Assembly: GCA_030247575.1 (NCBI GenBank)
Contig: JAOTRV010000008.1
Span: forward strand, 62,001-126,000
Source: Sulfuritalea sp.
Lineage (GTDB): Bacteria; Pseudomonadota; Gammaproteobacteria; Burkholderiales; Rhodocyclaceae
Reading direction: 5' to 3'
DNA length: 64,000 nt
Shown: in pieces, positions 14,850 to 23,314 of the stretch
Position numbering within the stretch: the first letter of the stretch is position 1
Layout: every line of letters starts with the position of its first letter
The notes under the pieces: generated by a model
Database searches by the model: none
Seen by the model: the letters and a program-made list of their open reading frames with translations, nothing else
Told to the model about the DNA's origin: nothing
Made by a program: the position numbers and the translations under genes

Positions 14850-15086
14850 TCACGTCTGCTTCAACCAGCCGGCGATCTCGTCCTTGCTCGGCATGCGGCC
14901 GAAGACCATGACTTCTTCGTCGATCACCAACGCCGGGGTGGTCATGACCGGATAGGCCATGATCGCCTTCATGTCGCGCACGTGGTCGAATTCCGCCTCG
15001 ATCCCGAGTTCGGCGACGACTTCGCGCGTGAGCTGTTCGAGCCGCTGGCACTTGGCGCAGCCGGTGCCGAGAATCTTGATCTGCAT
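14850..15086 (-). CDS. Small thioredoxin-like protein, CAKC active site
   Basis: 78 residues, mini-thioredoxin fold with CAKC (Cys10, Cys13) and the cis-Pro segment PVMTTPALVIDEE. Close in length and design to the protein at 4798-5040, and likewise paired with a DUF318-type permease, which ends 15 bp upstream. A thiol-transfer partner for the permease or arsenate reductase is inferred. Confidence 0.88.
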   Translation of the reverse strand: MQIKILGTGCAKCQRLEQLTREVVAELGIEAEFDHVRDMKAIMAYPVMTTPALVIDEEVMVFGRMPSKDEIAGWLKQT

Positions 15087-15101
15087 GCTGTCTCCTTGTG
15101 T

Positions 15102-16541
15102 TCAGTGCGCGGGCGAAGCTTGCGCCCGCCCGATCAGTTGCACGGCGATCGCGAGCGTGAGCATGAAGCCGCCGATGATCAGCGCCAGTGTGCCGAGCGG
15201 CGTGCCGTCAACCCAGGCGCCGTACGTCAGGCCCGCGATGGTCGAGAATACCGCCACCAGCCCGACGTAGGTCCAGGCCTTGAGCTTGCCGATGATGACG
15301 GAAGTGATCAGGATGCTCTGCAGCGAGAGTTCGGGGTCGGCCATCAGGTAGGCGATCAGCGGTCCCGGATGCATGCCGAGCGAGAGGAACATCTTGGCGA
15401 TCGGCACTTCGACCAGGGTCGGAAAATACATGAAGACGCCGAACACCACGCCGGCCAGATTGGCCAGCAGCGTGTTGCTGCCGGCGATGAACTGGATCCA
15501 CTCGGGCTGGATGAAACTGCGCACCACGCCGACCAGAAACACGCCGGCCACCAGCAGCGGAAAAATCATCTTGATGAAACGCCAGGTTTCCCACAGCCAT
15601 TGCTGCATGTCCCAGGCGTCGAAGCGGCGCGCCAGCGGCAGGATGGCGGCGCAGAGAATCGCCACGGCCAGCGTGCGTCCGGTGACGGTGATCGTCAGCC
15701 CCGACGTGCCTGCCTGCACGCCGAGTGCGGCGAAGACCAGCGTGAAAGCCGTCAGGCCGAGCGCCAGCCAGGTCAGGCGGTTGAAGCCGGCATCGACCTG
15801 CCCCAGTCCGCGCCATGCCGCGGCGCCGATCGCCAGCAAGAGCCCGATCAGCGTCAGGCCCTGCAGACTGAGGCCTTCCTCGCCCTTGATTTCATTCACG
15901 GGGACCAGTCGATCGAGCAGCCCCTGCGCCGACGACGCGCTATCCCAGGGCAGCACCGTGCTGAACAGAGGCACTGTCAGCCAATCGATTTTCAGCGTGC
16001 CGGCGATCAGCAACGCGACGAGGACGGCGAGGAACAGCAGATTCCTGCGCGGGATGCCGCCGGTGGCGACGAATGCGCCGTTCGCCGCGGTGCGCGCGGC
16101 ATCTTCGCGATGGAACAGCAGGGCCATCAGCATGCCGATGCCGATGCCGAAGCACAGCGCGAGCACGATGCGCGCGATGGCGAAATCGGCGCCGAGCGCC
16201 ACCCCGGTGTAGGACAGCGCGAGGATGTTGCCCGCCGGGGCGAAGAAGAGAAAAGTGATCGCCGGACCGAGCCCCGCGCCCCGGCTGTAGATGCCGGCGA
16301 ACAGGGGCTGGACGGTGCAGGAGCAAACCGCGAGCAGGCTGCCGGCGCCGGCCGCGGCGGGGTAGGAAACCCACTTCGACGCGCCGGGGCCGAGGAAGCG
16401 GATGATGGATTGCTGCGGCACCAGCGCCGACAGCGCGCCGGCGATGAAGAAGGCCGGCACCAGGCAAAGCAGCACGTGCGCGGCGAGGTAGGAGGCGAGG
16501 CTGGCTGCGCCGCTTTGCAGCGCGGCGATCAGGATGTCCAT
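15102..16541 (-). CDS. Large DUF318-type permease in the arsenic operon
   Basis: 479 residues with about twelve membrane segments. The first half carries the LLAVCSCTVQPLFAG loop (CSC motif) and FFAPAGNILALSYTG. The second half repeats the design (FMYFPTLVEVPIAKMFLSLGM). The family includes ArsP-like organoarsenical exporters and SO_0444-type metal permeases. It sits between acr3 and the mini-thioredoxin gene, so arsenical export is the natural reading, though the substrate is untested. It is about 130 residues longer than the permease at 5898-6953. Confidence 0.85.
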   Translation of the reverse strand: MDILIAALQSGAASLASYLAAHVLLCLVPAFFIAGALSALVPQQSIIRFLGPGASKWVSYPAAAGAGSLLAVCSCTVQPLFAGIYSRGAGLGPAITFLFFAPAGNILALSYTGVALGADFAIARIVLALCFGIGIGMLMALLFHREDAARTAANGAFVATGGIPRRNLLFLAVLVALLIAGTLKIDWLTVPLFSTVLPWDSASSAQGLLDRLVPVNEIKGEEGLSLQGLTLIGLLLAIGAAAWRGLGQVDAGFNRLTWLALGLTAFTLVFAALGVQAGTSGLTITVTGRTLAVAILCAAILPLARRFDAWDMQQWLWETWRFIKMIFPLLVAGVFLVGVVRSFIQPEWIQFIAGSNTLLANLAGVVFGVFMYFPTLVEVPIAKMFLSLGMHPGPLIAYLMADPELSLQSILITSVIIGKLKAWTYVGLVAVFSTIAGLTYGAWVDGTPLGTLALIIGGFMLTLAIAVQLIGRAQASPAH

Positions 16542-16548
16542 GATGGCT

Positions 16549-17619
16549 TCAGGCCTTCGCCTCGTACCAGCCCTTACTGGAATTCACCACCTTGACCACC
16601 AGCAGCATCACCGGCACTTCGATCAGCACGCCGACCACGGTGGCCAGCGCGGCGCCGGATTCGAAACCGAACAGGCTGATGGCGGCGGCCACCGCGAGTT
16701 CGAAGAAATTGGAGGCGCCGATCAGGGCCGACGGGCAGGCGACGTTGTGCTTCTCGCCCACCGCGCGGTTGAGCCAGTAGGCCAGCGCGGAGTTGAAGAA
16801 AACCTGGATCAGGATCGGCACCGCGAGCAGGGCGATGATCAGCGGCTGGTCGATGATGGCCTTGCCCTGGAAGGCGAACAGCAGTACGAGGGTGGCCAGC
16901 AGCGCGCTGATCGACCAGGGACCGATTTTTTCCATGGTCGCGTCGAAATGCGCTTGGCCTTTTTTGAGCAGCGACTTGCGCCAGAGCTGGGCGAGGATCA
17001 CGGGAATCACGATGTAGAGCACGACCGAGGTGAACAAGGTATCCCACGGCACGGTGATGGCTGAGATGCCGAGCAGGAAGGCCACCAGCGGGGCGAAGGC
17101 GACGATCATGATGCTGTCGTTGAGCGCGACTTGTGACAATGTAAACAGCGGGTCGCCATTGGTCAGCCGGCTCCAGACGAAGACCATGGCCGTGCAGGGC
17201 GCGGCGGCGAGCAGGATCAGGCCGGCGATGTAGCTGTCGAGCTGGTCGGCCGGCAGGTAGGGCGCGAAGATGTTGCGGATGAACAGCCAGGCGAGGAAGG
17301 CCATCGAAAAGGGCTTGACCAGCCAGTTCACGAACAGCGTGACGCCGATGCCTTTGACATGGTTGCGAACTTCGTGCAGGGCGTCGAAATCCACCTTGAC
17401 CAGCATCGGAATGATCATGATCCAGATCAGCAGGCCGACCGGCAGATTGACGCGCGCCACTTCGAGTTTGCCCAGCATCTGGAAGGGCGCCGGGACGAAC
17501 TGGCCGAGCGCGATGCCGACGACGATGCAGAGAAAGACCCAGACCGTCAGGTAGCGCTCGAAGGTGGACATCGGCGCGCCGGCGGCGACCTTGGCAGTGA
17601 CTTCGCATTGGGCGGACAT
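16549..17619 (-). CDS. acr3: Arsenite efflux transporter Acr3
   Basis: 356 residues, ten membrane segments of the bile-acid:sodium-symporter fold. Family marks include the conserved Cys142 in APCTAMVFVWS and the segments NWLVKPFSMAFLAW and GASNFFELAVAAAISLFG. It exports arsenite using the proton-motive force. It follows arsC by 3 bp. Confidence 0.95.
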   Translation of the reverse strand: MSAQCEVTAKVAAGAPMSTFERYLTVWVFLCIVVGIALGQFVPAPFQMLGKLEVARVNLPVGLLIWIMIIPMLVKVDFDALHEVRNHVKGIGVTLFVNWLVKPFSMAFLAWLFIRNIFAPYLPADQLDSYIAGLILLAAAPCTAMVFVWSRLTNGDPLFTLSQVALNDSIMIVAFAPLVAFLLGISAITVPWDTLFTSVVLYIVIPVILAQLWRKSLLKKGQAHFDATMEKIGPWSISALLATLVLLFAFQGKAIIDQPLIIALLAVPILIQVFFNSALAYWLNRAVGEKHNVACPSALIGASNFFELAVAAAISLFGFESGAALATVVGVLIEVPVMLLVVKVVNSSKGWYEAKA

Positions 17620-17622
17620 GGC

Positions 17623-18108
17623 TCAGCTTCCCGTGTGAATTCGCCGTGCCGCCAGCGCCGACTCCTGGAGCGTCATGGTTTCCAGCGGCAGGGCGAGAAA
17701 GGCGTCGATGCGCGTCTTCAAGGATTGGTAGGCCTCCTCGAAGGCCGCGCGCCGTGCCTCGATCGGCTCGACATGGGCCGGATCGGGAATGCCCCAGTGG
17801 GCAGTGGCTGGATGGCCGGGCCAGACCGGGCAGGTTTCCGCGGCCGCGTTGTCGCAAACCGTGAAGATGAAATCAATAGTCGGCGCTGGCTGCACGGCAA
17901 ATTCGTCCCAGGATTTGCTGCGCGCGCCTTCGCAGGGCACGCCGTGCTTTTGCAACGTCTCGATCGCCACCGGATTGACCACGCCGCCCGGCTTGCTGCC
18001 CGCCGACCAGGCCCTGACGCGGCCCGTGCCCAGATGGTTGAACAGCATTTCGCCGAGAATCGACCGGGCGGAATTGCCGGTGCAGAGCACCAGGACATTG
18101 AACGTCAT
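17623..18108 (-). CDS. arsC: Arsenate reductase, low-molecular-weight phosphatase type
   Basis: 161 residues. The N-terminal P-loop CTGNSARS (Cys9, Arg15) is the C-x5-R catalytic loop of the thioredoxin- or mycothiol/glutaredoxin-coupled ArsC class. Additional cysteines at 85 and 93 (TVCDNAAAETC) are placed for the disulfide cascade. It reduces arsenate to arsenite for export by Acr3. The last codons (ESALAARR) coincide with a dispersed short repeat, so the C-terminal residues are repeat-encoded and variable relative to relatives. Confidence 0.94.
   Translation of the reverse strand: MTFNVLVLCTGNSARSILGEMLFNHLGTGRVRAWSAGSKPGGVVNPVAIETLQKHGVPCEGARSKSWDEFAVQPAPTIDFIFTVCDNAAAETCPVWPGHPATAHWGIPDPAHVEPIEARRAAFEEAYQSLKTRIDAFLALPLETMTLQESALAARRIHTGS
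17642..17663 (-). repeat. Dispersed short repeat, copy 7 (inside arsC)
   Basis: About 20 of 22 bases match the consensus; encodes ESALAARR near the ArsC C-terminus. A weaker partial match occurs at 17878-17899 in the same gene. Confidence 0.65.
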
Positions 18109-18117
18109 GAACTCTCC

Positions 18118-18462
18118 TCAAGCCGCCTTGCGGCGGCGGGCGGTGGTAGCGCGCGCCGCCGCCTTCGGCAGGCACTGCCCGCCCTGGCAGCAGTTGTCGG
18201 TGAGATAGGCGATCAGGTCGTCCATCGCCGCGAAGCTCGCGGCATAGAAGATGAAGCGGCCTTCCTGGCGCGAGGTAACCAGTCCGGCGCGCACCAGGTG
18301 GGCGACATGGAAGGACAGCGTCGCCGGCGGCAGGGCCAGCGCCTCGGCGATGGCGCCGGCATGCAGGCCCTGCGGTCCCTGCTCGATCAGCAGGCGGAAG
18401 ATGCTCAGGCGCGTCTCCTGCGCCAAGGCGCCCAGCTTGTCGACAGCTTGAATGGTATCCAT
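18118..18462 (-). CDS. arsR: ArsR-family metalloregulator
   Basis: 114 residues, winged helix (about 10-85) with recognition segment LPPATLSFHVAHLVRAGLV. The classical ELCVCDL site in the DNA-binding helix is absent. Instead, cysteines are near the C-terminus (Cys91, Cys92, Cys97 in NCCQGGQC), typical of ArsR proteins with an independently evolved C-terminal arsenite site. First gene of the arsR-arsC-acr3-permease-thioredoxin operon; it should repress it until arsenite or antimonite binds. Confidence 0.92.
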   Translation of the reverse strand: MDTIQAVDKLGALAQETRLSIFRLLIEQGPQGLHAGAIAEALALPPATLSFHVAHLVRAGLVTSRQEGRFIFYAASFAAMDDLIAYLTDNCCQGGQCLPKAAARATTARRRKAA

Positions 18463-18477
18463 GGGTTAATTCGACAT

Positions 18478-18493
18478 TTCCAGAATCATGGAA
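18478..18493 (-). promoter_or_regulatory. Candidate ArsR operator
   Basis: TTCCA-GAATCA-TGGAA inverted repeat 16 bp upstream of the arsR start codon. Assignment to ArsR is by position. Confidence 0.45.
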
Positions 18494-18538
18494 GCATTTT
18501 AGGCCGGACGACTCGGCGCAGTCAAGCGCGCGGTCGGC

Positions 18539-19816
18539 TCAGGTGTTCCGGGTGAGCCTTGCGGCGGCCCAGGTAACCAGCCCCGCAACGGCCATCAAGC
18601 CGAAGGCGATGCCGACCTGGCTGACGCGCTCGGGGGCCAGCAGCAACAGCGCGCCGAGTTCGAGCATCATCGTGCCGGACATCAGCTTGAGCAGCCGGCC
18701 TTCGCGCTCGCTGAGCTTCCTTGCGCCGAGGCTGCGGGCGAAGACGACGACGATGGCGGCCAGCGGCAGCACAAAGATGACGTTGTAGGCCGCAAGGTAG
18801 CCGTAGCGGGCGGCAGGCGACAGATCGGCCAACGTCAGCAGGCGCGTATAGACCATGGGAAATCCGGCGGTGCACAGCAGCTCGTAGAAGTTGGCGGCGA
18901 TGGCGAGGAAGGCCGTGGCGGCGATCATCGCCGGCAGGTTTTCGGCGCCGAGGATGCCGCGCGTACGGCGGAAGATGTCGGGCTTTTTCGATTCGGGAAT
19001 CGATAGCGTGAGCCCCTTTTCGAAGGCGAAAAAGTCCTTGACGTTCACCGTGCCGACGAATACCGCCAGCGCGCCGGCGGCCAGCGTCACCCAGGCCAGA
19101 TGGCCGAAAAGCTGAAAGACATTGAGCCAGGCCGCCATGAAGGCGAAATACATCAGGCCGGAAATGGCGACGAAGACGCCGCCGATGACCAGCATGCGCG
19201 CGCGGCTCTTCTGGTGCGCCATCATCGAGAGCAGGAACAGCAGCACGAAAAAGGCGCAGGGATTGAAGGCATCAAGCGCGGCCAGCACCAGCGTCAATGC
19301 GGGCAGCGACAGACTGGCGGGATCGAGCGCGCCGAAGAGCGGCAGATGGATGGCTGCGGCGGGCGGCGCCTGCGCGGCGGGCGCGGCGCCGCTTGCAGCC
19401 CGTGCGCGGCAGTCGTCGAGGCGACGACGAAGCGTGGCGCCGGTGATCTCGTCGCCATCCCAGCCCAGATGCATCTCGCCGCAGAACAGCCACGCCGGAA
19501 CGCCGCCGGCTTCGGCGCCGATCGCGCGCGCCATGGACTCGTAGCGGCTCACGTTTTCGGGATGGCGCGTTAATTCCAGCGAGTGCAGGCGAACCCAGGG
19601 CCGCGCCCGCGGAATCGCGTCGATGTAGGGATGCGCCGCGGTGCAGTGCGGACAGCTGAGCGACCAGAAGAAGTAAAGCTGCACTTCCGGCTTGCCGTCG
19701 GCACCGGTGCGCAGCCAGGGGTCTTCGGCGCTGGCGGGCAGCGACGCAAATGCCAGCAGGCTGGTCGCCAGCAAGAAAACGAGTTTGCGCAAGAACCTCA
19801 CGCCGTCCACCTTCAC
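18539..19816 (-). CDS. Thioredoxin-like / CcdA-type membrane fusion protein
   Basis: 425 residues. A signal peptide (about 1-30) is followed by a periplasmic thioredoxin-like domain with CPHC (Cys55, Cys58), a linker rich in Ala/Pro, then six membrane segments (from about 180) with CcdA/DsbD-like cysteines in LDAFNPCAFFV and YELLCTAGFP. This layout suggests transfer of electrons from cytoplasm to a periplasmic thiol partner in one polypeptide. The GTG start overlaps the stop of the ABC ATPase gene by 4 bases, so it belongs to the export operon. Which substrate it reduces is unknown. Confidence 0.8.
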   Translation of the reverse strand: MKVDGVRFLRKLVFLLATSLLAFASLPASAEDPWLRTGADGKPEVQLYFFWSLSCPHCTAAHPYIDAIPRARPWVRLHSLELTRHPENVSRYESMARAIGAEAGGVPAWLFCGEMHLGWDGDEITGATLRRRLDDCRARAASGAAPAAQAPPAAAIHLPLFGALDPASLSLPALTLVLAALDAFNPCAFFVLLFLLSMMAHQKSRARMLVIGGVFVAISGLMYFAFMAAWLNVFQLFGHLAWVTLAAGALAVFVGTVNVKDFFAFEKGLTLSIPESKKPDIFRRTRGILGAENLPAMIAATAFLAIAANFYELLCTAGFPMVYTRLLTLADLSPAARYGYLAAYNVIFVLPLAAIVVVFARSLGARKLSEREGRLLKLMSGTMMLELGALLLLAPERVSQVGIAFGLMAVAGLVTWAAARLTRNT

Positions 19817-20529
19817 GAAATGTCCCGGCCTTCGCCGGCCTCTTCCACCGTCCTCCCGTCGCGAATATGGTAAATCCGCTTGAAGGTCGGAATGATTTTT
19901 TCGTCGTGGGTGACGACGATGATCGCGGTCTGGTACTGACTGGCCATCTGGTTGAGGATGCGCACCACGGCCAGCGCCCGCTCGCTGTCGAGCGGCGCGG
20001 TGGGTTCGTCGGCGAGGATCACCGGCGGCTGGTTGGCCAGCGCGCGGGCGATCGAGACGCGCTGCTGCTCGCCGCCGGACAGCTCGCTCGGCTGCGCTTT
20101 TGCACGATGCTGCACGTCGAGCGCCTGCAGCAGTTCCAGCGCCCGCGTCCGCGAATCAGCATTCGCGCGCCCCGCCAGCATCGGCAGCAGGGCGACGTTG
20201 TCGGTGACGTCGAGGAAGGGAATCAGGTAGGGCGCCTGGAAGATGAAGCCGATGCGGTCGCGGCGCAGCGCGCGCAGGTCCGGCGTTTTCCAGCCGCCCT
20301 GCGCGCTGTCGTAGATCACTTCGCCGCCCAGCGTCATGCGCCCGCGCGTCGGTTCGATCACCGCGCCGAGGCACTTGAGCAGCGTGGTCTTGCCCGATCC
20401 GCTGGGGCCGACCAGGCCGACCACCTCGCCGGGAGCGATACACATGTTTACTTCTTTCAGCGCGTCGACCGCGGTATCGCCCTCGCCGTAGCGCTTGCTG
20501 AGGCCTTCGATGTGGATTCCGTCGTCCAT
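19813..20529 (-). CDS. ABC transporter ATP-binding protein (MacB/LolD type)
   Basis: 238 residues: Walker A GPSGSGKT, Q-loop FIFQAPYLIPFL, signature LSGGEQQR, Walker B VILADEPTAPLD, and switch His in VVTHDE. A type VII (MacB/LolD-like) ATPase. It partners with the FtsX-like permease 1 bp upstream and the membrane-fusion protein, forming a DevBCA-like efflux system. No outer-membrane channel gene is in the operon. Confidence 0.93.
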   Translation of the reverse strand: MDDGIHIEGLSKRYGEGDTAVDALKEVNMCIAPGEVVGLVGPSGSGKTTLLKCLGAVIEPTRGRMTLGGEVIYDSAQGGWKTPDLRALRRDRIGFIFQAPYLIPFLDVTDNVALLPMLAGRANADSRTRALELLQALDVQHRAKAQPSELSGGEQQRVSIARALANQPPVILADEPTAPLDSERALAVVRILNQMASQYQTAIIVVTHDEKIIPTFKRIYHIRDGRTVEEAGEGRDIS

Positions 20530-20530
20530 C

Positions 20531-21724
20531 TCAGCCCCCGATCGCCGTGGCCGGATCGACCTTCAGCGCGGCGCGGATGGCCAGCGTGCTGGCCAGCGCG
20601 CAGACCACCATGACGATGACCAGCGCGCGCATGGCGTCCGCCGTCTCCAGCAACACATACTTGGGAAAGGCCGGCGCCCACAGCGTGGCGGAAATCTTGC
20701 CGACGATGAAGCCGATCAGGCCGAGGCCGAGCGCCTGCTGCAGGATCATGCCGGCGATGGTGCGGTTGCGCGTGCCGATCAGCTTCAGCACCGCGATTTC
20801 GCGAATCTTGCCCAGCGTCATGGTGTAGATGATGAAGGCGACGATCGCCGCGCTGACCACGGTGAGGATGGCGAGGAACATGCCGATCTGTTTGGCCGAA
20901 GTGGCGATCAGCTTGGCGATCAGTATCTCCTCCATCTGCTCGCGGGTGTAGGCCTGCAAGTGTTTCCAGCGGCGGATCTCCTGCGCCACATTTGCCGCCG
21001 TGTCGCCGGCGCCGACTTTTACCAGCACCGCGTTGACGCTGTGATTGATGGTCTGCGACGCCGTCACCGCATCGAGCAGGCCGGGCACGCCGGGGCGATT
21101 CAGGGCGGGATTGGTCGCCGTGCGTGCGCGGTCGGCGATGATGGCGTCGTTGTCCTTGAGGAACTGCGCTTCCTGCGCGTCCTTCAGCGGAATGAACACC
21201 ATCGGATCGCCGCCGGAGGACACCATGCGCCGCGTCAGGCCGACCACTTTGTACTCGTGGCGCCGGATGCGGATGCGTTCGCCGAGCTTGAACCCGGTCT
21301 TCACGTCGGCGATGGCCTCGAAGTGGCCGCGCAGCAGGCGCCGCCCCGCCACCAGATAGCCCGGCTCGCCGGGCTGACCCGGCTCGAATCCGACCACCAT
21401 GGTGCGACTCTCGCGGAATCCATGGCGCACCTGCATGGTCAGGTAGGTGACGTTCGCCGCCTGGGCCACGCCGGACATGCCGAGCAGTCCGCGATACACG
21501 TCGTCGCGGATGCTGGACGACTCGGCATACGGTCCCTGGGTGTCCTTCTGCACCACCCAGATGTCGGCACCGCTGTTGGTCAGCAATACCCGCGCGTCAT
21601 CGACCATGCCGCGATAGACGCCGGCCATGGTCAGCGTGGCGCCGATCAGCAGGCCGAGACCGATCCCGGTGAGGACGAACTTGCCCCAGGAATGCAGGAT
21701 GTCGCGGCCGGCCAGGCTGATCAT
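20531..21724 (-). CDS. FtsX-like ABC permease (DevC/MacB type)
   Basis: 397 residues. N-terminal membrane helix (about 13-38), a large periplasmic domain (about 40-265), then three C-terminal helices (FtsX domain, about 275-390). The stretch VKVGAGDTAANV in the periplasmic domain coincides exactly with a dispersed short repeat. It works with the ATPase downstream and MFP protein upstream. Confidence 0.9.
   Translation of the reverse strand: MISLAGRDILHSWGKFVLTGIGLGLLIGATLTMAGVYRGMVDDARVLLTNSGADIWVVQKDTQGPYAESSSIRDDVYRGLLGMSGVAQAANVTYLTMQVRHGFRESRTMVVGFEPGQPGEPGYLVAGRRLLRGHFEAIADVKTGFKLGERIRIRRHEYKVVGLTRRMVSSGGDPMVFIPLKDAQEAQFLKDNDAIIADRARTATNPALNRPGVPGLLDAVTASQTINHSVNAVLVKVGAGDTAANVAQEIRRWKHLQAYTREQMEEILIAKLIATSAKQIGMFLAILTVVSAAIVAFIIYTMTLGKIREIAVLKLIGTRNRTIAGMILQQALGLGLIGFIVGKISATLWAPAFPKYVLLETADAMRALVIVMVVCALASTLAIRAALKVDPATAIGG
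20996..21017 (-). repeat. Dispersed short repeat, copy 8 (inside the FtsX-like gene)
   Basis: About 20 of 22 bases match the consensus; read in frame as KVGAGDTAA in the periplasmic domain. Confidence 0.6.
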
Positions 21725-21731
21725 TGCAAAC

Positions 21732-22910
21732 TCACGCGCCGGCGATCGCCGAAACCATTTTGATGCGGCTGCCTTCGGTGATCTCGCTCTCGCTGTGCAC
21801 GATCACCACGTCGCCCTCCTTGAGGCCGTCGAGGATCTGCACCTTGCCGTCGGCGCCGCTGATGCCGGCCTTGACCGCAGCGAATCCGGGCTTGTCATCG
21901 CGCAACACCCAGACGCCGGTCTTGCCTCCGCGCTGGCGCAATGCCGCGCCGGGCACGGCCAGCGCCTGTTTGACGAGCGGCTGGCGCAGCGTGATTTCGC
22001 TCATTTCGCCGACCGACACGTCTTTCGGCGGCGTCTCGAAAGCGACCAGTGCGATGCGCTCTTCGGTCACGCTGTCGCTCAGCATTTCAATGCGCGCGAC
22101 TTTCCCGGGCAGCATCTGGCCCGGCCGCGAGCGCAGCACGATTTCAGCCGGGAGCCCCACTTGCAGGCCGGCCGAGCGATGCTGGTCGAGGCGCATTTTT
22201 AGCCACAGGCTGTCGGCGGCGACCAGCCGCACCACGGCCTGTCCGGCGACCACGGTCGAGCCCGGCTCGGCGTCGCGCGCGGTGACCACGCCATCGGCCG
22301 GCGCCAGCAGGCGCAGGTTGCCGCGCTGCTGCTGCGCGCCGGCGCGTTCTGCGTCGAGGCGTGCGAGGTCCTGGCGCGCGCCGGCCAGCGCCGCTTCGGC
22401 GGCGGCAAACTGGGCCGACGCGGAATTCATCTCCTGCGCCTTGCCTTCGGTCACGCTGGAACTGACGAAACCCTTGCGCCCCAGCTCCTCATAGCGGCGC
22501 GCATTGGCTGCGGCCACTTCGCGTCGGGCGACGCTGTCGGCAAGTTGCGCCGCCGCCGTATCGACAGCACTCTGCGCGCGCTTGGCGGCCGCGCTGGTTG
22601 CGGCAAGGCGCTGATCGAGGTCGACCGGGTCCATCTCCGCCAGCAACTGGCCGGCCTTCACGACGTCGCCGACATCCACGGCGACCTGGCGCACGCGCCC
22701 GGCCGTGATGGGGCCGACCAGGTAGCCGCGCCGCGCCTCGACCACGCCGATGCCGAACAGCAGGGGCGCCAGATCGACCCGCGCGGCCGGCGCGACGGTG
22801 ACGCGCATCGACGCCAGCGGCCCGCTGCGCGCGACGAACAGCACCAGAATGGCCACCAGCACGACGGCGGCGGTTATGAGGAAGGTGCGACGATCGAAGG
22901 GAAGTTTCAT
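21732..22910 (-). CDS. HlyD-family membrane fusion protein
   Basis: 392 residues: one N-terminal membrane anchor (about 10-28), split lipoyl domains (GRVRQVAVDVGDVVKAGQLLAEMDP and LRLLAPADGVVTARDAEPGSTVVAGQ), a coiled-coil hairpin between them (about 100-195, with AKRAQSAVDTAAAQLADSVARREVAAANARRYEEL), and beta-barrel and membrane-proximal domains after. Periplasmic adaptor of the ABC export system. Start overlaps the stop of the upstream gene by 4 bases. Confidence 0.93.
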   Translation of the reverse strand: MKLPFDRRTFLITAAVVLVAILVLFVARSGPLASMRVTVAPAARVDLAPLLFGIGVVEARRGYLVGPITAGRVRQVAVDVGDVVKAGQLLAEMDPVDLDQRLAATSAAAKRAQSAVDTAAAQLADSVARREVAAANARRYEELGRKGFVSSSVTEGKAQEMNSASAQFAAAEAALAGARQDLARLDAERAGAQQQRGNLRLLAPADGVVTARDAEPGSTVVAGQAVVRLVAADSLWLKMRLDQHRSAGLQVGLPAEIVLRSRPGQMLPGKVARIEMLSDSVTEERIALVAFETPPKDVSVGEMSEITLRQPLVKQALAVPGAALRQRGGKTGVWVLRDDKPGFAAVKAGISGADGKVQILDGLKEGDVVIVHSESEITEGSRIKMVSAIAGA

Positions 22911-23314
22911 GTCGGGTTGCTCCCCGTTGGAGTCATCGTCATGGCGCGTCGGGCGACCAGCGCCACTGCGATCCAGAACAGCGAGCGCAGCGACAGGGCG
23001 CCGACGGTGCGCGCTTCATACGCGCCGCCGGCGACGATGTACGCCGCAAAGGCCAGGAAGACGGGAACGGTCGTCACTGCCAGGAACAAGGCCATCGGGG
23101 CAGCCCAGCGTTTGGCCTGCAGCAGCGCTGCCCCGGCGAGAACATAGACAAAGCCCGCCGGGAAATTGAACCAGAGCACGAAGGGCACGATGTTGCCCAG
23201 CTCGGCGCGCGCCTCCATGTCGCCGAACAATGCGCGGCCACCGCTGAACACGGTGAGGGCGCCGAAGGCGATGGCGACGATGGCCAGCCATTTCAGTATG
23301 CGTTCGGACTTCAT
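22907..23314 (-). CDS. Four-helix membrane protein in the export operon
   Basis: 135 residues, ATG at 23314 overlapping the TetR stop by 4 bases. Four membrane helices (about 8-28, 45-65, 70-90, 100-122). Similar small proteins accompany TetR-controlled efflux genes, but I do not recognise a named family. No catalytic residues visible. Confidence 0.75.
   Translation of the reverse strand: MKSERILKWLAIVAIAFGALTVFSGGRALFGDMEARAELGNIVPFVLWFNFPAGFVYVLAGAALLQAKRWAAPMALFLAVTTVPVFLAFAAYIVAGGAYEARTVGALSLRSLFWIAVALVARRAMTMTPTGSNPT

Noticed and set aside
14721-16595. 624-codon plus-strand frame over the permease and thioredoxin genes
   Set aside because: Antisense shadow: charged repetitive protein opposite clear membrane-protein codons.
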